DNA of 64,000 bases from Bacillus cereus group sp. RP43 (GTDB taxonomy: Bacteria > Bacillota > Bacilli > Bacillales > Bacillaceae_G). The notes under the pieces were generated by a model. That model searched no databases. It saw only the letters and a program-made list of their open reading frames with translations, and was not told the origin of the DNA. The stretch is from the NCBI RefSeq assembly GCF_040459645.1, contig NZ_JARVHQ010000001.1:3720001-3784000 (forward strand). Reading direction: 5' to 3'. A program made the translations under genes and the position numbers. Positions 28,721-37,657 of this stretch are shown in pieces; the stretch's first letter is position 1; every line of letters begins with the position of its first letter.

Positions 28721-29251
28721 TTACCGAAACAATAGGGAAACAAATACAATTGAACAAATAATTCCGATTAAATCTGCAAAAAGTCCTACCTTTAATGCAT
28801 CTCCCATTTTTCTAATACCAACAGCCCCAAAGTATACTGTTAATATATAAAAGGTCGTATCTGTGCTACCTTGCATCGTTGAAGCTAACCTACCAATAAA
28901 CGAGTCTGGCCCATATGTAGCGATTAAGTCGGTCGTAATACTTAAACCAGCAGATCCCGAAATCGGACGTATAAGTGCAAGTGGAACGATTTCGGCTGGT
29001 ACATGAATAAAGTCTAACATCGGCTTCATTACCGATATCATCGCATCTAGAGCACCTGATGCCCGGAAAATAGAAATAGATACAAGCATCCCAACCATAA
29101 ACGGCAAAATGGAAACCGCAATTTGAATCCCTTCTTTTCCGCCCTCAACGAACGATTCATACGTTGGAACTTTCTTTATCGTGCCATATAAAAGGATAAA
29201 ACCAATTACACAAGGAATTACCCATAATGAAATTGTATTTACAATACTCAT
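28721..29251 (-). CDS. spmB: Spore maturation protein SpmB
   Basis: A 176-residue polytopic membrane protein of the nucleoside-recognition/gate domain family, acting with SpmA in spore core dehydration. The motif GGKEGIQIAVSILPFMVGML and the later RPISGSAGLS with STMQGSTDTTFYI are typical. It overlaps spmA by 4 bases. Order dacB-spmA-spmB as in B. subtilis. The biochemical activity is not established. Confidence 0.93.
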   Translation of the reverse strand: MSIVNTISLWVIPCVIGFILLYGTIKKVPTYESFVEGGKEGIQIAVSILPFMVGMLVSISIFRASGALDAMISVMKPMLDFIHVPAEIVPLALIRPISGSAGLSITTDLIATYGPDSFIGRLASTMQGSTDTTFYILTVYFGAVGIRKMGDALKVGLFADLIGIICSIVFVSLLFR

Positions 29252-29844
29252 TTTTTCCGCCCCTTTCTACTCCTTCTCCGGTAAAAATAGCGGTCAATCC
29301 AAATCGCTCCAATCATCGATAACACTTGTGCTATAAATGTTACGCCAACGATTTCAGTAGGGTTTGCTGATTCATAAGTCATTCGAATCGAAATGACAGT
29401 AGTCGGAATTAATGTAATTGCTGATGTATTTAAGGCTAGAAACGTCACCATAGAACGACTTGCCGAATCCTTTCCACCATTTAACTCTTTCAGTTGTTCC
29501 ATTGCTTTAATACCTAAAGGTGTTGCTGCATTACCTAATCCAAAAAAGTTCGCCATCATATTTGATAAAATGAATCCCATTGACGGGTGATCCTTCGGTA
29601 TTTCTGGAAATAATTTTTTTACTATCGGCATAAAAAGTGATACTAACTTCTTTAACAATCCAGCTTCCTCAGCAATTTTCATTAAACCGAGCCAAAATAC
29701 TAAAACACTAATAAGTCCAATACAAATCGTTACAGCATCTTTTGACCCTTCAAACACTGCTTTGGTCACTTCTTCCATCGTTCCATTTATCATGGCATAC
29801 ACAATCCCGATAACTGCCATCGCTGCCCATACGAGATTAACCAT
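29248..29844 (-). CDS. spmA: Spore maturation protein SpmA
   Basis: A 198-residue membrane protein paired with SpmB. It has the gate-domain pattern (AVFEGSKDAVTICIGLISVLVFWLG) and the conserved SNMMANFFGLGNAATPLGIKAM stretch. It overlaps the dacB end by 8 bases and the spmB start by 4, indicating tight coupling. Needed for proper spore core dehydration in B. subtilis together with DacB. Confidence 0.94.
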   Translation of the reverse strand: MVNLVWAAMAVIGIVYAMINGTMEEVTKAVFEGSKDAVTICIGLISVLVFWLGLMKIAEEAGLLKKLVSLFMPIVKKLFPEIPKDHPSMGFILSNMMANFFGLGNAATPLGIKAMEQLKELNGGKDSASRSMVTFLALNTSAITLIPTTVISIRMTYESANPTEIVGVTFIAQVLSMIGAIWIDRYFYRRRSRKGRKK

Positions 29845-30961
29845 CTATCCCAACACCTATCATGTAAGAGAAGATTTCTTTTACATTATTCCAATACATT
29901 CCCGTTGTAGCTACTAACTTTCGTTTACTGTAAAACAAATTTCGTTCTCCAACTTTCTCGTTCCCTACATAAATTTCTGTCTTCCCAATCTTTACCCCAT
30001 CCGTAAGTTTTGCACTTTTATCGAGCTCAACTTTCAATAACACGCTCTTTCTTTCCTCTTCAGTTAAAGGGACAGAAAAACTATTTTTCGTATAAACATG
30101 ATTGGCATATTTCTTTTCATTTATTTCAGCGAGTGCTCCTTGTCCTAAAACTTTCGCTTGCTTATAGCGTTCAAAGCCTTTATCAAACAAATTCATATGA
30201 TCATCCCAGTCACTAGAAGCACTCAAAGTTACGACAATTAAATCTAGTCCATCTTTTGAAGCTGTTGTGACAAGCGTCCGTCCTGCTTTCTTCGTAAAAC
30301 CTGTTTTTCCTCCTGTTGCAAATTCATAATAAGATGTCACAAGCTTATGTTTATTTTTCCACGGATAATCCCAAGAATCTGATTTATACGTTTTTGTTCC
30401 AAAAATTTTCTTAAAAGTCTCGTTCCCCATTGCATATTTCGTTAATAATGCCATATCATAAGCCGACGAATAATGTGACCCATCCCCATCCAAGCCATGC
30501 GGGTTTGAGAAGTGCGTATCTTTCATTCCGATTTCTTTCGCCTTTTCATTCATTAAATATACGAACCCTTCTATACTCCCTCCCACATTTTCAGCAATTA
30601 CTTGTGCTGCATCATTACCAGATCTAAGCATTAATCCGTAAACTAAATCTTCTAACTTCACTTTTTGTCCAGGTTTTAAATAAATTGCCGATCCTTCTAC
30701 TCGTACGGCTTCATTACTAACCGATACTAACTCTTTCATTTTTCCTGATTCAGCAGCTAACAATGCTGTCATAATTTTTGTTATACTAGCAATTTTTTGT
30801 GGCTCATGTTCTAATTTTCCATATAGCACACGACCGGATTGTTGTTCCATTAAGACTGCATTACGAGCACTGACACCACCGTTCATTTTTGCATATGCAG
30901 GAATTGGCATAACGCTTGCGTACATTATAATTAGCGTAATTATTATACAAATTCGTCTCAT
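29837..30961 (-). CDS. dacB: D-alanyl-D-alanine carboxypeptidase DacB (PBP5*), sporulation type
   Basis: Trims stem peptides in spore cortex peptidoglycan, controlling cross-linking. The 374-residue protein has a signal peptide (1-24, ending AYA), the active serine in SITK, the SGN motif (SGNDAAQ) and KTG (GKTGFTKKAG), plus a C-terminal beta-sheet domain and a terminal amphipathic/membrane segment. It is called DacB rather than DacA/DacF because it heads the spmAB operon and has a sigma-E-like promoter. The start follows a run of G residues serving as ribosome site. Confidence 0.92.
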   Translation of the reverse strand: MRRICIIITLIIMYASVMPIPAYAKMNGGVSARNAVLMEQQSGRVLYGKLEHEPQKIASITKIMTALLAAESGKMKELVSVSNEAVRVEGSAIYLKPGQKVKLEDLVYGLMLRSGNDAAQVIAENVGGSIEGFVYLMNEKAKEIGMKDTHFSNPHGLDGDGSHYSSAYDMALLTKYAMGNETFKKIFGTKTYKSDSWDYPWKNKHKLVTSYYEFATGGKTGFTKKAGRTLVTTASKDGLDLIVVTLSASSDWDDHMNLFDKGFERYKQAKVLGQGALAEINEKKYANHVYTKNSFSVPLTEEERKSVLLKVELDKSAKLTDGVKIGKTEIYVGNEKVGERNLFYSKRKLVATTGMYWNNVKEIFSYMIGVGIDG

Positions 30962-30997
30962 ATTTCCCCCCCACGTCCTTTTGGCACTTTTTGTACA

Positions 30998-31025
30998 AGT
31001 GTATGCTTGGCCTTTTAAAATATGA
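30998..31025 (-). promoter_or_regulatory. Sigma-E-like promoter of dacB-spmA-spmB
   Basis: On the minus strand TCATATT (31025-31019) and CATACACT (31005-30998) match the sigma-E -35 and -10 consensus (KMATATT, CATACAMT); the 13-base spacing is about one base short of the consensus. The -10 lies roughly 37 bases before the dacB ATG. Mother-cell sigma-E control of this operon is known in B. subtilis. Confidence 0.65.
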
Positions 31026-31050
31026 ACGAAATCTTCCTTCCACCTCCACT

Positions 31051-31076
31051 AAAAAAGACGCATGGGATATGCGTCT
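31051..31076 (-). terminator. Terminator of the superoxide dismutase gene
   Basis: The stem GACGCAT / ATGCGTC with a 5-base loop and six T residues overlaps the stop codon of the dismutase gene and precedes the dacB promoter. Confidence 0.85.
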
Positions 31077-31989
31077 AATACGGTGTCCATTCAATTTGCT
31101 TCGCACTTTCAAATCTCTTTTCTACATCTGGCCAATTTACAACATTCCACCAATTTTTAATATATTCATCTTTTCGATTTTGATATTGTAAATAATACGC
31201 ATGTTCCCATACATCCAGTACAAGGAGTGGTATCGTATCCCACTGTGTAAACAATTGATGAAGCGTGCTTTGCAAAATTTCTAACCTTCCTGAACGGGGT
31301 ACCCATACAAGAATCGCCCATCCTGAACCTTCCACTTTAGAAGCTGCTTCTGTGAAATGCTTTTGAAAACGTAAAAAACTTCCGAAATCTTGCTCAATTT
31401 GTTGTGAAAAAGCCCCTCTCGGACTTCCACCACCATCTTTTTTCATGTTATTCCAAAATATCGTGTGTAAGTAATGACCTGATCCATGAAAAGCCGCTTC
31501 TCTTTCCCAATGCTTAATTAAATCGAATTGATTTGTTTTTCTCGCTTCTTCCATCATCTTCTCTGCCTTATTTAATCCTTCCACGTAACTACGATGATGT
31601 TTATCATGGTGTAACATCATAATTTCTCGTGAAATGTACGGTTCTAGCGCATTATACGGATAAGGTAATGGCGGGAGTGTATGCCCCCCAATCGGAACAG
31701 CTCGTTCGCTATCCCCTCTTTCACATAGTTCATATTCCTCTCCTTCTTGCATAAATACTTCCTGTAAATGGTGTTGAATATGTTCTACATCCTCACTTAT
31801 TTCGTACATAAACTCGGCATCTGTGTCGTATTCATGCTCTTTCATACGCTCTAATAACGTTTGAATTTTATAAGCAAGCATATGGACATCATACACTTCC
31901 ATTGCACGGCTATCTAATACTTGAAGAACACTTTCACACCAGCTTTCTACTTCATGAAAGTAATCTGTAAATACACCTTGCTGACTCAT
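31075..31989 (-). CDS. Fe/Mn superoxide dismutase with long N-terminal extension
   Basis: Converts superoxide to peroxide and oxygen. The dismutase domain fills residues about 97-304 with all metal ligands: a histidine in HDKHHRSYVEGL, one in GSGHYLHTIFWNNM, and the Asp and His of LDVWEHAYYLQYQ. In front is an acidic helical extension of about 95 residues, without signal peptide. From memory this corresponds to Sod15 of B. anthracis and resembles SodF of B. subtilis. The job of the extension is unknown. It sits between ypuI and dacB and has its own terminator. Confidence 0.9.
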   Translation of the reverse strand: MSQQGVFTDYFHEVESWCESVLQVLDSRAMEVYDVHMLAYKIQTLLERMKEHEYDTDAEFMYEISEDVEHIQHHLQEVFMQEGEEYELCERGDSERAVPIGGHTLPPLPYPYNALEPYISREIMMLHHDKHHRSYVEGLNKAEKMMEEARKTNQFDLIKHWEREAAFHGSGHYLHTIFWNNMKKDGGGSPRGAFSQQIEQDFGSFLRFQKHFTEAASKVEGSGWAILVWVPRSGRLEILQSTLHQLFTQWDTIPLLVLDVWEHAYYLQYQNRKDEYIKNWWNVVNWPDVEKRFESAKQIEWTPY

Positions 31990-32055
31990 GTCACACCTCC
32001 TTGATGCTATCCACTTTAACTATATTCAATTAAAATCCCTTATATAACTGGACAA

Positions 32056-32092
32056 AAGGAAAAGAAGCTAAGTTTCCTTAGCTTCTTTTCCT
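32056..32092 (-). terminator. Terminator of ypuI
   Basis: The 17-base stem AAGGAAAAGAAGCTAAG / CTTAGCTTCTTTTCCTT lies directly after the gene end, with T residues beyond it. Confidence 0.8.
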
Positions 32093-32095
32093 TAA

Positions 32096-32587
32096 TTAAT
32101 ATTTGTGCAACATTTTTGTTTGATAATCTGTCTCATAATATTCTAGTTCTTCACGCATCAATTGAAATTTCCCTTCTAAATCCTTCATTATTCGTTCTAT
32201 AGAACCAGGAGGGATTTGTTGAAACACAATAGAATTTTTCCCTGTATAAGCAGAACGACTATTTTCATACCAATGATCATTCTTTGGCGAAAAAAACTCT
32301 GCAATTACTTGATGGTAAATCTTATATAAAACTGTTTCAGCTGCGGTCTTTCTAAATGGTTGGCTATTCAGCAAAACAAAGCATGCATCAAGTCCTTCTT
32401 CACAAAAAACAAGAAGTCTTCTTATTGACGCTAATATCCCTTTATAATATTGCTCGTTTCCTGTTGGTGTCTCCTCCAATAAAGAAGGTAACGTATGATA
32501 ATTTACATAATTAGTTATCAAGGAAATTACATCTTCTAAAAATATAGAAACTTGTTCTGTTTGATTTTCAACCATCAAATTAGACAT
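32096..32587 (-). CDS. ypuI: YpuI-family protein (DUF3907)
   Basis: A 163-residue, probably all-helical cytosolic protein without a known catalytic motif (VSIFLEDVISLITNYVNYHT at the start, MREELEYYETDYQTK at the end). Position upstream of the dacB-spmAB segment and overall length fit B. subtilis YpuI. A GAGAGAGAAG site precedes the ATG. Function unknown. Confidence 0.72.
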   Translation of the reverse strand: MSNLMVENQTEQVSIFLEDVISLITNYVNYHTLPSLLEETPTGNEQYYKGILASIRRLLVFCEEGLDACFVLLNSQPFRKTAAETVLYKIYHQVIAEFFSPKNDHWYENSRSAYTGKNSIVFQQIPPGSIERIMKDLEGKFQLMREELEYYETDYQTKMLHKY

Positions 32588-32609
32588 GGCTTCTCTCTCC
32601 TTTGCCGTT

Positions 32610-32999
32610 TTACGCTATTTCTACTCTTTTATTTTTATGTAATTCAGCTAATATTTCTTGTACTTTCACCACTGTTCCCTCGTCAAAGTATCGTTGAAAG
32701 TCTGTTACTTCATTGAGATACAAGCGCTTCTGCGCGCGTAGCTCTTTATTGTTCACTAAACAAGCGATTGCTACAATATCTCGTAAATATACGTCTTGTT
32801 CTTCTACTTTATAAACTGGATTTCCTTCAAAAGGGGTAATTTCTTGTAAAATTTCTTCAAAATATCGAACATATAAGACAGAAAAGGTTTTCTCTTGATT
32901 ATTTAATATATATGTTACTTCAGATCTATTAAAAAAATCTTCTGATGTATTCGGTTTTTCTTTTTCTAACTCATATCCTGCATAACCTATTATAATCAT
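32610..32999 (-). CDS. Hypothetical protein
   Basis: A 129-residue mixed alpha/beta, mildly acidic cytosolic protein. The ATG follows AGAGGGGGAAG, a good ribosome site. The stop lies 22 bases before ypuI, so the two are probably one transcript. I recognise no family or motif. Confidence 0.7.
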   Translation of the reverse strand: MIIIGYAGYELEKEKPNTSEDFFNRSEVTYILNNQEKTFSVLYVRYFEEILQEITPFEGNPVYKVEEQDVYLRDIVAIACLVNNKELRAQKRLYLNEVTDFQRYFDEGTVVKVQEILAELHKNKRVEIA

Positions 33000-33185
33000 C
33001 TACTTCCCCTCTCTTCCTTCTTTCATCTTATCTTAACTCAACTTTCTGATAAACGGAATATTCTTTTAAATATAACCTATATAAAAAATAGCTTCCCTAT
33101 ACAGGAATTTACCTTTTTATTTTTCTTGAAGTTTGTCATAATAATATTATTGTCTCAGTTTTCTTACACAAGGAGAGTTGTATTT

Positions 33186-35774
33186 ATGTCGTTTTCATGG
33201 AAACGTTTCTTACAAATCGGGAAAATAATCTTCCCATTTGTTGTCTTAACAATTGTTTTCTTTCAAGCTAAAAAAGAATTAGCAGGCATTTCTTTTTTAG
33301 AAGCAATTGAAACAATTAAAAACATTCCAACTGGTGGGGTATTTTTAGCGATTACACTCGGTGCATTTGCCGTTTCAACAATGTTCTTTTATGACTTTGT
33401 TATGCTTCGTTACTTAAAAGCAGATATACCTGTACAAAAGATTTTCCGCATCTCATGGATTGCCAACACTTTAAATGGATTTATCGGTTTTGGTGGTCTT
33501 GTTGGTGCCGGTGTACGTACAATGCTATATCGTCCGCATATAAAAGAGAATGGAAAACTTATTAAAAGCATTGCTTGGATGACAACCGCTTTTATTAACG
33601 GATTAGCCATTCTGTCATTCCTCGGCCTTATTGGGATATTAGACACTAGTTTTATTCTGCACGAAAAACCGTGGTTATGGCCTGTTCTTATTTTCTTTGC
33701 TCTTTTCGTTCCTATATATATTGGGTTTTCTAAAATTAAAAATAGAAAAACAAAACAGTTAGACGGACAAGATGAAGAAGAAGAAGAAGAGAAAAATCCA
33801 ACTGTTTTATATTCATTAGTTTCATTAGTCGAGTGGGTATCTGCTGGTATCGTTATGTACGTCATTTTAATATTGTTTGGGATTGATATCGAATTTCAAA
33901 AGTTTTTAGGTGTTTACGTAATTGCTGCTTTAGCTGGTGTCGTAAGTCTTGTTCCTGGTGGCCTTGGTTCATTTGATCTTGTTTTCTTAACTGGACTAGG
34001 ACAATACGGCGTTGATACAGGCGTATTACTACCTGCGATGTTATTATACCGACTTGTCTATTACATCTTACCATTCTGCCTTGGTCTCATTTTTGCAGCC
34101 TTTGAAATGACAGGAGCGGCCATAAAAAAAATTGAAGATAAACCATTTATTGCACCTGCATTAGAAACAACTGGTGTAATTTGGACTTTACAACGTGATT
34201 TTTTAGGGAAATTAGGTTCATGGGCATCCGCCGCTTTAACAGTATTCGCTGGCTTAATGGTTATTCTATCAACAATTTTACCGACTAGTATAAATCGAGC
34301 TCACGCCTTACATATTTTAGCTCCAAAGCACCTTATTCAATTTTCTTTTAGCTTATCATTAACATTCGGTATTCTCCTCCTGATTCTTTCGCGAGGCATA
34401 TATTATGGAACAAAGCGTTCTTACTATATGACGATTGTTTCTTTAATTGGAGCAGCAATCTTTAATACCCTAAAAGGAATTGATATTGAAGAAACCTTTA
34501 TTTTATTAATCGTACTTGCTGTGTTGTATATGCTTCGTAAAAGATTTGTACGCGAGAAAATGGAAGTCTCACTTTCTGATATCGTAAAAGTGTTTATCTT
34601 CTTATTACTTACGCTATATTTATATAAAAACTTAGGTATTTTATTTGCGGGTGCAAAAGAAGCGTTCCAACCTGATTTTGTCGTTCGAAATATTACACAA
34701 GTTAAACGAAGTGCATTAGCAGCAGCCTTTTTCGTTCCTACTTTTTTACTTATCGGTTCACTAATTGCCAATCGTTACCGTAGTCAATTTCCCGGGCAAC
34801 CAGCTAATGATAAAAGGTTAGAAAACTTCTTAGATGAACATGGTGGGAACGTACTTAGTCATTTAGGTTTTTTAGGAGATAAACAGTTCTTCTTCAGTAG
34901 TGACGGAAAAGCACTTCTTCTCTTTTCAATTACTGGAAAACGTCTTGTTGTACTAGGTGATCCAATTGGTGATCCATCCTCCTACCGCACTGTGTTGCAA
35001 GAATTTTTAACTGAAGCTGATCGATTTGGGTATATTTGCGTATTCTATCAAATTGAAAGCAAATGGATGAGCTTATACCACGATTTTGGCTACAACTTCT
35101 TTAAACTGGGTGAAGAGGCTGTCGTTGATTTAAATGCGTTTACAATAACAGGAAAAAAACGTGCTGGTATGCGAGCTACTTTCAACCGTTTTGAACGAGA
35201 GGGTTATACATTCTCTATTCATGAGCCACCATTCTCAGACGAATTATACGAGGAATTAAAGAAAGTGTCTGATGCTTGGCTCGGCGGAAAAAAAGAGAAA
35301 GGATTTTCACTTGGGTACTTCGATCGTGAGTATATTAGTCGTGCCCCTATCGCTACATTATCTGATGCAGAAGGAAAAATTATTGCATTCACAACCTTTA
35401 TGCCAGTATATCAAAGTGGCATATTATCTGTTGATTTAATGCGTTATTATCCAGATGCCCCTAGCGGAATTATGGATGCAATTTTTATCCACTTATTCCA
35501 CTGGGCAAAAGAAAATGAATACCATTCCTTTAATATTGGTATGGCACCACTCTCAAATGTCGGTTTATCAACGCAATCGTTCTGGTCTGAACGAGTTGCT
35601 GCTGCAATATTTAATAACGTTCGTTACACATATAGCTTCAGCGGATTACGACATTTTAAAGAAAAATACAAACCTGCATGGAGTGGAAAATATTTAGCTT
35701 TTCGAAAGAATCATTCTTTACCAATTACAATGCTCTCTGTAACAAAATTAATAGGAAAACGAAAAAACAGCTAA
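33186..35774 (+). CDS. mprF: Lysylphosphatidylglycerol synthase/flippase MprF
   Basis: Adds lysine (or alanine) from aminoacyl-tRNA to phosphatidylglycerol and flips the product, lowering membrane negative charge and giving resistance to cationic peptides. The 862-residue protein has an N-terminal polytopic flippase part (about 1-500) with LVPGGLGSFDLVFL, an acidic loop (DEEEEEEK), and a C-terminal cytosolic synthase domain (about 540-862) with LGDPIGDPSSY, MRATFNRFEREGY and FNIGMAPLSNVG. The frame opens at 33126, but AAGGAGAG lies before the ATG at 33186. Single gene with a strong terminator. Confidence 0.95.
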   Translation: MSFSWKRFLQIGKIIFPFVVLTIVFFQAKKELAGISFLEAIETIKNIPTGGVFLAITLGAFAVSTMFFYDFVMLRYLKADIPVQKIFRISWIANTLNGFIGFGGLVGAGVRTMLYRPHIKENGKLIKSIAWMTTAFINGLAILSFLGLIGILDTSFILHEKPWLWPVLIFFALFVPIYIGFSKIKNRKTKQLDGQDEEEEEEKNPTVLYSLVSLVEWVSAGIVMYVILILFGIDIEFQKFLGVYVIAALAGVVSLVPGGLGSFDLVFLTGLGQYGVDTGVLLPAMLLYRLVYYILPFCLGLIFAAFEMTGAAIKKIEDKPFIAPALETTGVIWTLQRDFLGKLGSWASAALTVFAGLMVILSTILPTSINRAHALHILAPKHLIQFSFSLSLTFGILLLILSRGIYYGTKRSYYMTIVSLIGAAIFNTLKGIDIEETFILLIVLAVLYMLRKRFVREKMEVSLSDIVKVFIFLLLTLYLYKNLGILFAGAKEAFQPDFVVRNITQVKRSALAAAFFVPTFLLIGSLIANRYRSQFPGQPANDKRLENFLDEHGGNVLSHLGFLGDKQFFFSSDGKALLLFSITGKRLVVLGDPIGDPSSYRTVLQEFLTEADRFGYICVFYQIESKWMSLYHDFGYNFFKLGEEAVVDLNAFTITGKKRAGMRATFNRFEREGYTFSIHEPPFSDELYEELKKVSDAWLGGKKEKGFSLGYFDREYISRAPIATLSDAEGKIIAFTTFMPVYQSGILSVDLMRYYPDAPSGIMDAIFIHLFHWAKENEYHSFNIGMAPLSNVGLSTQSFWSERVAAAIFNNVRYTYSFSGLRHFKEKYKPAWSGKYLAFRKNHSLPITMLSVTKLIGKRKNS

Positions 35775-35792
35775 GTACTTAGCTGTTTTTTC
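35761..35792. terminator. Bidirectional terminator after mprF
   Basis: A perfect 32-base palindrome with arms GAAAAAACAGCTAAGT / ACTTAGCTGTTTTTTC spans the mprF stop and the end of the convergent gene. Confidence 0.9.
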
Positions 35793-36558
35793 GTTTTTGC
35801 ACTTGTATACTAAACTCCTTTTCATACTTCTTACCATTTATATAGAAATTCCCCCATATTTTATATGTTCCTTCTTCTGGAAATGTAATACGATATTGTA
35901 ATTGCTCATCTGTATCAACAGGAATGGCGTATAAAAAATGTTCCCTCGTTTCATCAACGATATAAAGAGCGTTGACTTCACCTCTTCCTGAATTTAATTT
36001 CAGCTTTTCTCCCTTTTTCGCTTGAAACTGAAATGTTAATGTCGCTGCCTCATTCGGATTTAATGCACCAAATAAAAGAGACACTTGATGCTCTCCTATA
36101 TTTTTTGTAAGTACAGTATCAACAGGTAGTTTCTTTTTATTCTTGTCCTTGTTTTTCTCCTTTTTTTCTTCACCAAAATCTTTCTTAGAAAATGATTCCA
36201 CGGACTTGTTTTCATCTTCATACAAAAATATCGTGTACTCTTCACCTTTCGCTACATCTGAAGATAGCTTATACGATCCATTTCCAGCAAATATAGGCTT
36301 CGTTTGTTGTATGTTTTTCAAATTCCCATCCACTATCACTGCTCGAATTTGATCGTTCACACCACGAACTTCATTATTCATTTTATTTAGCAATTGAAAC
36401 GAAATATCGACTTTTTCATTTCCCTTTTTATTTTTCACATCCCATTTCACTTCTTGAACATCTCCGGTTGTTTCTACAGTTTCTTGATATTTTTTTATGT
36501 AAAATCCTCCTGCCACAATAAGTACTAGTGCAATAAGCCCAATGACAAGATTTTTCAA
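35779..36558 (-). CDS. Hypothetical membrane-anchored protein, extracytoplasmic
   Basis: A 259-residue protein with an N-terminal membrane anchor (residues 3-20), a lysine/glutamate-rich middle (EEKKEKNKDKNKKK) and two beta-rich segments. The last (YRITFPEEGTYKIWGNFYINGK) resembles an immunoglobulin-like or YtkA-like fold that may interact with metals or envelope parts. The TTG at 36558 has TAGGTGAT at the right distance; the frame also opens at 36573. No firm family. It converges on mprF and is divergent from deoD. Confidence 0.65.
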   Translation of the reverse strand: MKNLVIGLIALVLIVAGGFYIKKYQETVETTGDVQEVKWDVKNKKGNEKVDISFQLLNKMNNEVRGVNDQIRAVIVDGNLKNIQQTKPIFAGNGSYKLSSDVAKGEEYTIFLYEDENKSVESFSKKDFGEEKKEKNKDKNKKKLPVDTVLTKNIGEHQVSLLFGALNPNEAATLTFQFQAKKGEKLKLNSGRGEVNALYIVDETREHFLYAIPVDTDEQLQYRITFPEEGTYKIWGNFYINGKKYEKEFSIQVQKRKNS

Positions 36559-36748
36559 AATATCACCTACCATTTTTATTGTCTCTATCCATGCAAAACT
36601 TCTTAAATATATATTCTAGGTGATGATTCATGAAATCCTCCTATTTTGTACACATTACAAATATTAAAAAGGTTTTGATTGACAGGATTCGTAGTGTATA
36701 ATGCAAATGATATTGATTTCTATCAATACATAATAAGGAGGACTTTTC

Positions 36749-37456
36749 ATGAGTGTACATATCGAAGCAAAACAAGGCGAAATCGCTGAATCTATTCTAT
36801 TACCTGGTGATCCATTACGTGCAAAATATATTGCTGAAACATTTTTAGAGGACGTTACTTGCTATAACAACGTACGTGGCATGTTAGGTTTCACTGGAAC
36901 TTATAAAGGAAAGCGTGTATCTGTTCAAGGTACAGGTATGGGTGTTCCTTCTATTTCTATTTATGTAAACGAATTAATTCAAAGCTACGGAGTGAAAAAT
37001 TTAATTCGTGTTGGAACATGTGGTGCAATTCAAAAAGATGTTAAGGTACGTGACGTTATTATTGCGATGACGGCTTGTACAGACTCTAATATGAACCGCT
37101 TAACATTCCCAGGTTTTGATTTTGCTCCTGCTGCAAACTTTGATCTTTTAAAGAAAGCTTATGATGCTGGAACAGAAAAAGGATTACACGTTCGTGTTGG
37201 TAACGTATTAACAGCAGATGTATTTTATCGTGAGAGCATGGACATGGTTAAAAAACTTGGAGATTACGGTGTATTAGCAGTAGAGATGGAGACGACTGCT
37301 CTTTACACATTAGCAGCTAAATATGGTGTAAATGCATTATCTGTATTAACAGTAAGCGACCATATCTTCACTGGTGAAGAAACAACATCTGAAGAGCGTC
37401 AAACTACATTTAACGAAATGATTGAAATCGCTTTAGATGCAGCAATTCAGCAATAG
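36749..37456 (+). CDS. deoD: Purine nucleoside phosphorylase DeoD
   Basis: Cleaves purine (deoxy)nucleosides with phosphate to base plus ribose-1-phosphate; trimeric-type, hexameric PNP-I family. The 235-residue protein has [14 protein letters not shown] at the start, the family signature [19 protein letters not shown], the nucleoside-binding [12 protein letters not shown] and the catalytic aspartate in TVSDHI. ATG after AAGGAGGA, about 20 bases past a TATAAT box. Monocistronic with a terminator. Confidence 0.96.
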
Positions 37457-37462
37457 CACACT

Positions 37463-37497
37463 AAAGAACTTGTCATACGTCTGGCGAGTTCTTTTTT
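37463..37497 (+). terminator. Terminator of deoD
   Basis: The stem AAAGAACT / AGTTCTTT, extended by weaker pairs, is followed by T residues. Confidence 0.78.
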
Positions 37498-37657
37498 ATG
37501 CTAAAATACTTCGACAGTCACTGCCCCTTCTCTTTATGTGACTTTCTATAAAAAACTACTTTAGAGAGAGACAGATTTCTCCCCTCTACTTTTTTGTAAC
37601 CTTTGTTATAATTAAGGAATCATTTATATTACAGTATTTTTCATACGAGGTGAAACA

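Noticed and set aside
33410..33865. 151-codon minus-strand ORF antisense to mprF
   Set aside because: Lies wholly in mprF and contains a Ser run that mirrors the acidic loop codons.
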